From positions 18,786,001 to 18,850,000 of the forward strand of contig CM106586.1 of the NCBI GenBank assembly GCA_048013815.1: a stretch of 64,000 nucleotides of DNA. The letters run 5' to 3'. Under the pieces are notes generated by a model, which saw only the letters and a program-made list of their open reading frames with translations, was not told where the DNA came from and ran no database searches. Numbering within the stretch: the stretch's first letter is position 1; every line of letters starts with the position of its first letter. The translations under genes and the position numbers were made by a program. Source of the DNA: Setoptus koraiensis. Its lineage: Eukaryota; Arthropoda. This document shows positions 63,801 to 64,000 of this stretch, one piece after another.

Positions 63801-64000
63801 GGTGGCGGCGCATAATGATCCGGGGACGACGACGATGAATAGTCAAAGACAAATTCGGCCGGCGCTAACTGGAGTCGCCACCATTAGCATTGAGTTGTCT
63901 GTTCCCAGAATTGGTCGGCCATTAATCATTACCGGCGGGGCCAAGCTGCTCAGGTGAAGCTGCCAGTGGTGCCAGTGGTGCCCGTGGTGCCCGTGGTGGC

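Larger units (their letters stand above)
46821..64000. other. Gene-free, repeat-dense region to the right edge
   Basis: Same character as the block to its left: GC- and CpG-rich, many short-period arrays, no recognisable domain on either strand. Long open frames (for example about 230 codons at 48595-49287 minus) coincide with 9-bp or 3-bp repeats that cannot create stops. Two open frames at 63.6-63.85 kb (minus) read polyglutamine or Thr/Ala repeat and are not supported as genes. Confidence 0.55.

Noticed and set aside
63610-63957. Polyglutamine or Thr/Ala-repeat open frames at the right edge
   Set aside because: Three frames are open only because of the triplet repeat; no unambiguous splice sites or start.

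Overview
The window is eukaryotic nuclear DNA, most likely from an arthropod and plausibly an acariform mite. Three things point there: short spliceosomal introns with GT/AG borders (about 80-200 bp in most genes), long polyglutamine tracts, and a CDP-alcohol phosphotransferase of the ceramide phosphoethanolamine synthase type, an enzyme family typical of arthropods and related invertebrates. The species-level placement is inference. There is no operon structure, CRISPR array, rRNA, recognisable tRNA or recognisable transposon coding region.

The left half (1-31.7 kb) is fairly AT-rich and holds all the recognisable genes. In order they are: the 5' part of a secreted/membrane protein, probably NRF-6-like (minus, runs off the left edge); an unrecognised 206-residue ORF (minus); a weakly supported multi-exon candidate (minus); a ceramide phosphoethanolamine synthase (plus, single exon); an Aurora kinase (plus) cut by a run of exactly 500 N; the prodomain part of a cathepsin L-like protease (minus) converging on the same gap; an RNF13/RNF167-type PA-TM-RING E3 ligase (minus, five exons); an SFT2 vesicle-transport protein (plus, three exons) head to head with it; and a large POU class 2 transcription factor of the nubbin/Pdm/Oct type (minus, four exons, 1358 residues predicted).

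The right half (31.7-64 kb) lies upstream of the POU gene. It is GC- and CpG-rich, contains no coding region I can recognise, and is dense in triplet repeats and short tandem repeats. Many of these repeats have 9-11 bp units, several in perfect 10-bp or 20-bp register. It also carries a tight cluster of the POU octamer ATGCAAAT, a long perfect-stem inverted repeat and one frame-preserving polyglutamine exon candidate. The simplest reading is that it is the regulatory domain, or a long 5' intron, of the POU gene, possibly with autoregulation.

The recognisable genes do not form one pathway. They are ordinary neighbours: sphingolipid synthesis and vesicle traffic (CPES, SFT2, RNF13), mitosis (Aurora), proteolysis (cathepsin) and development (POU factor).
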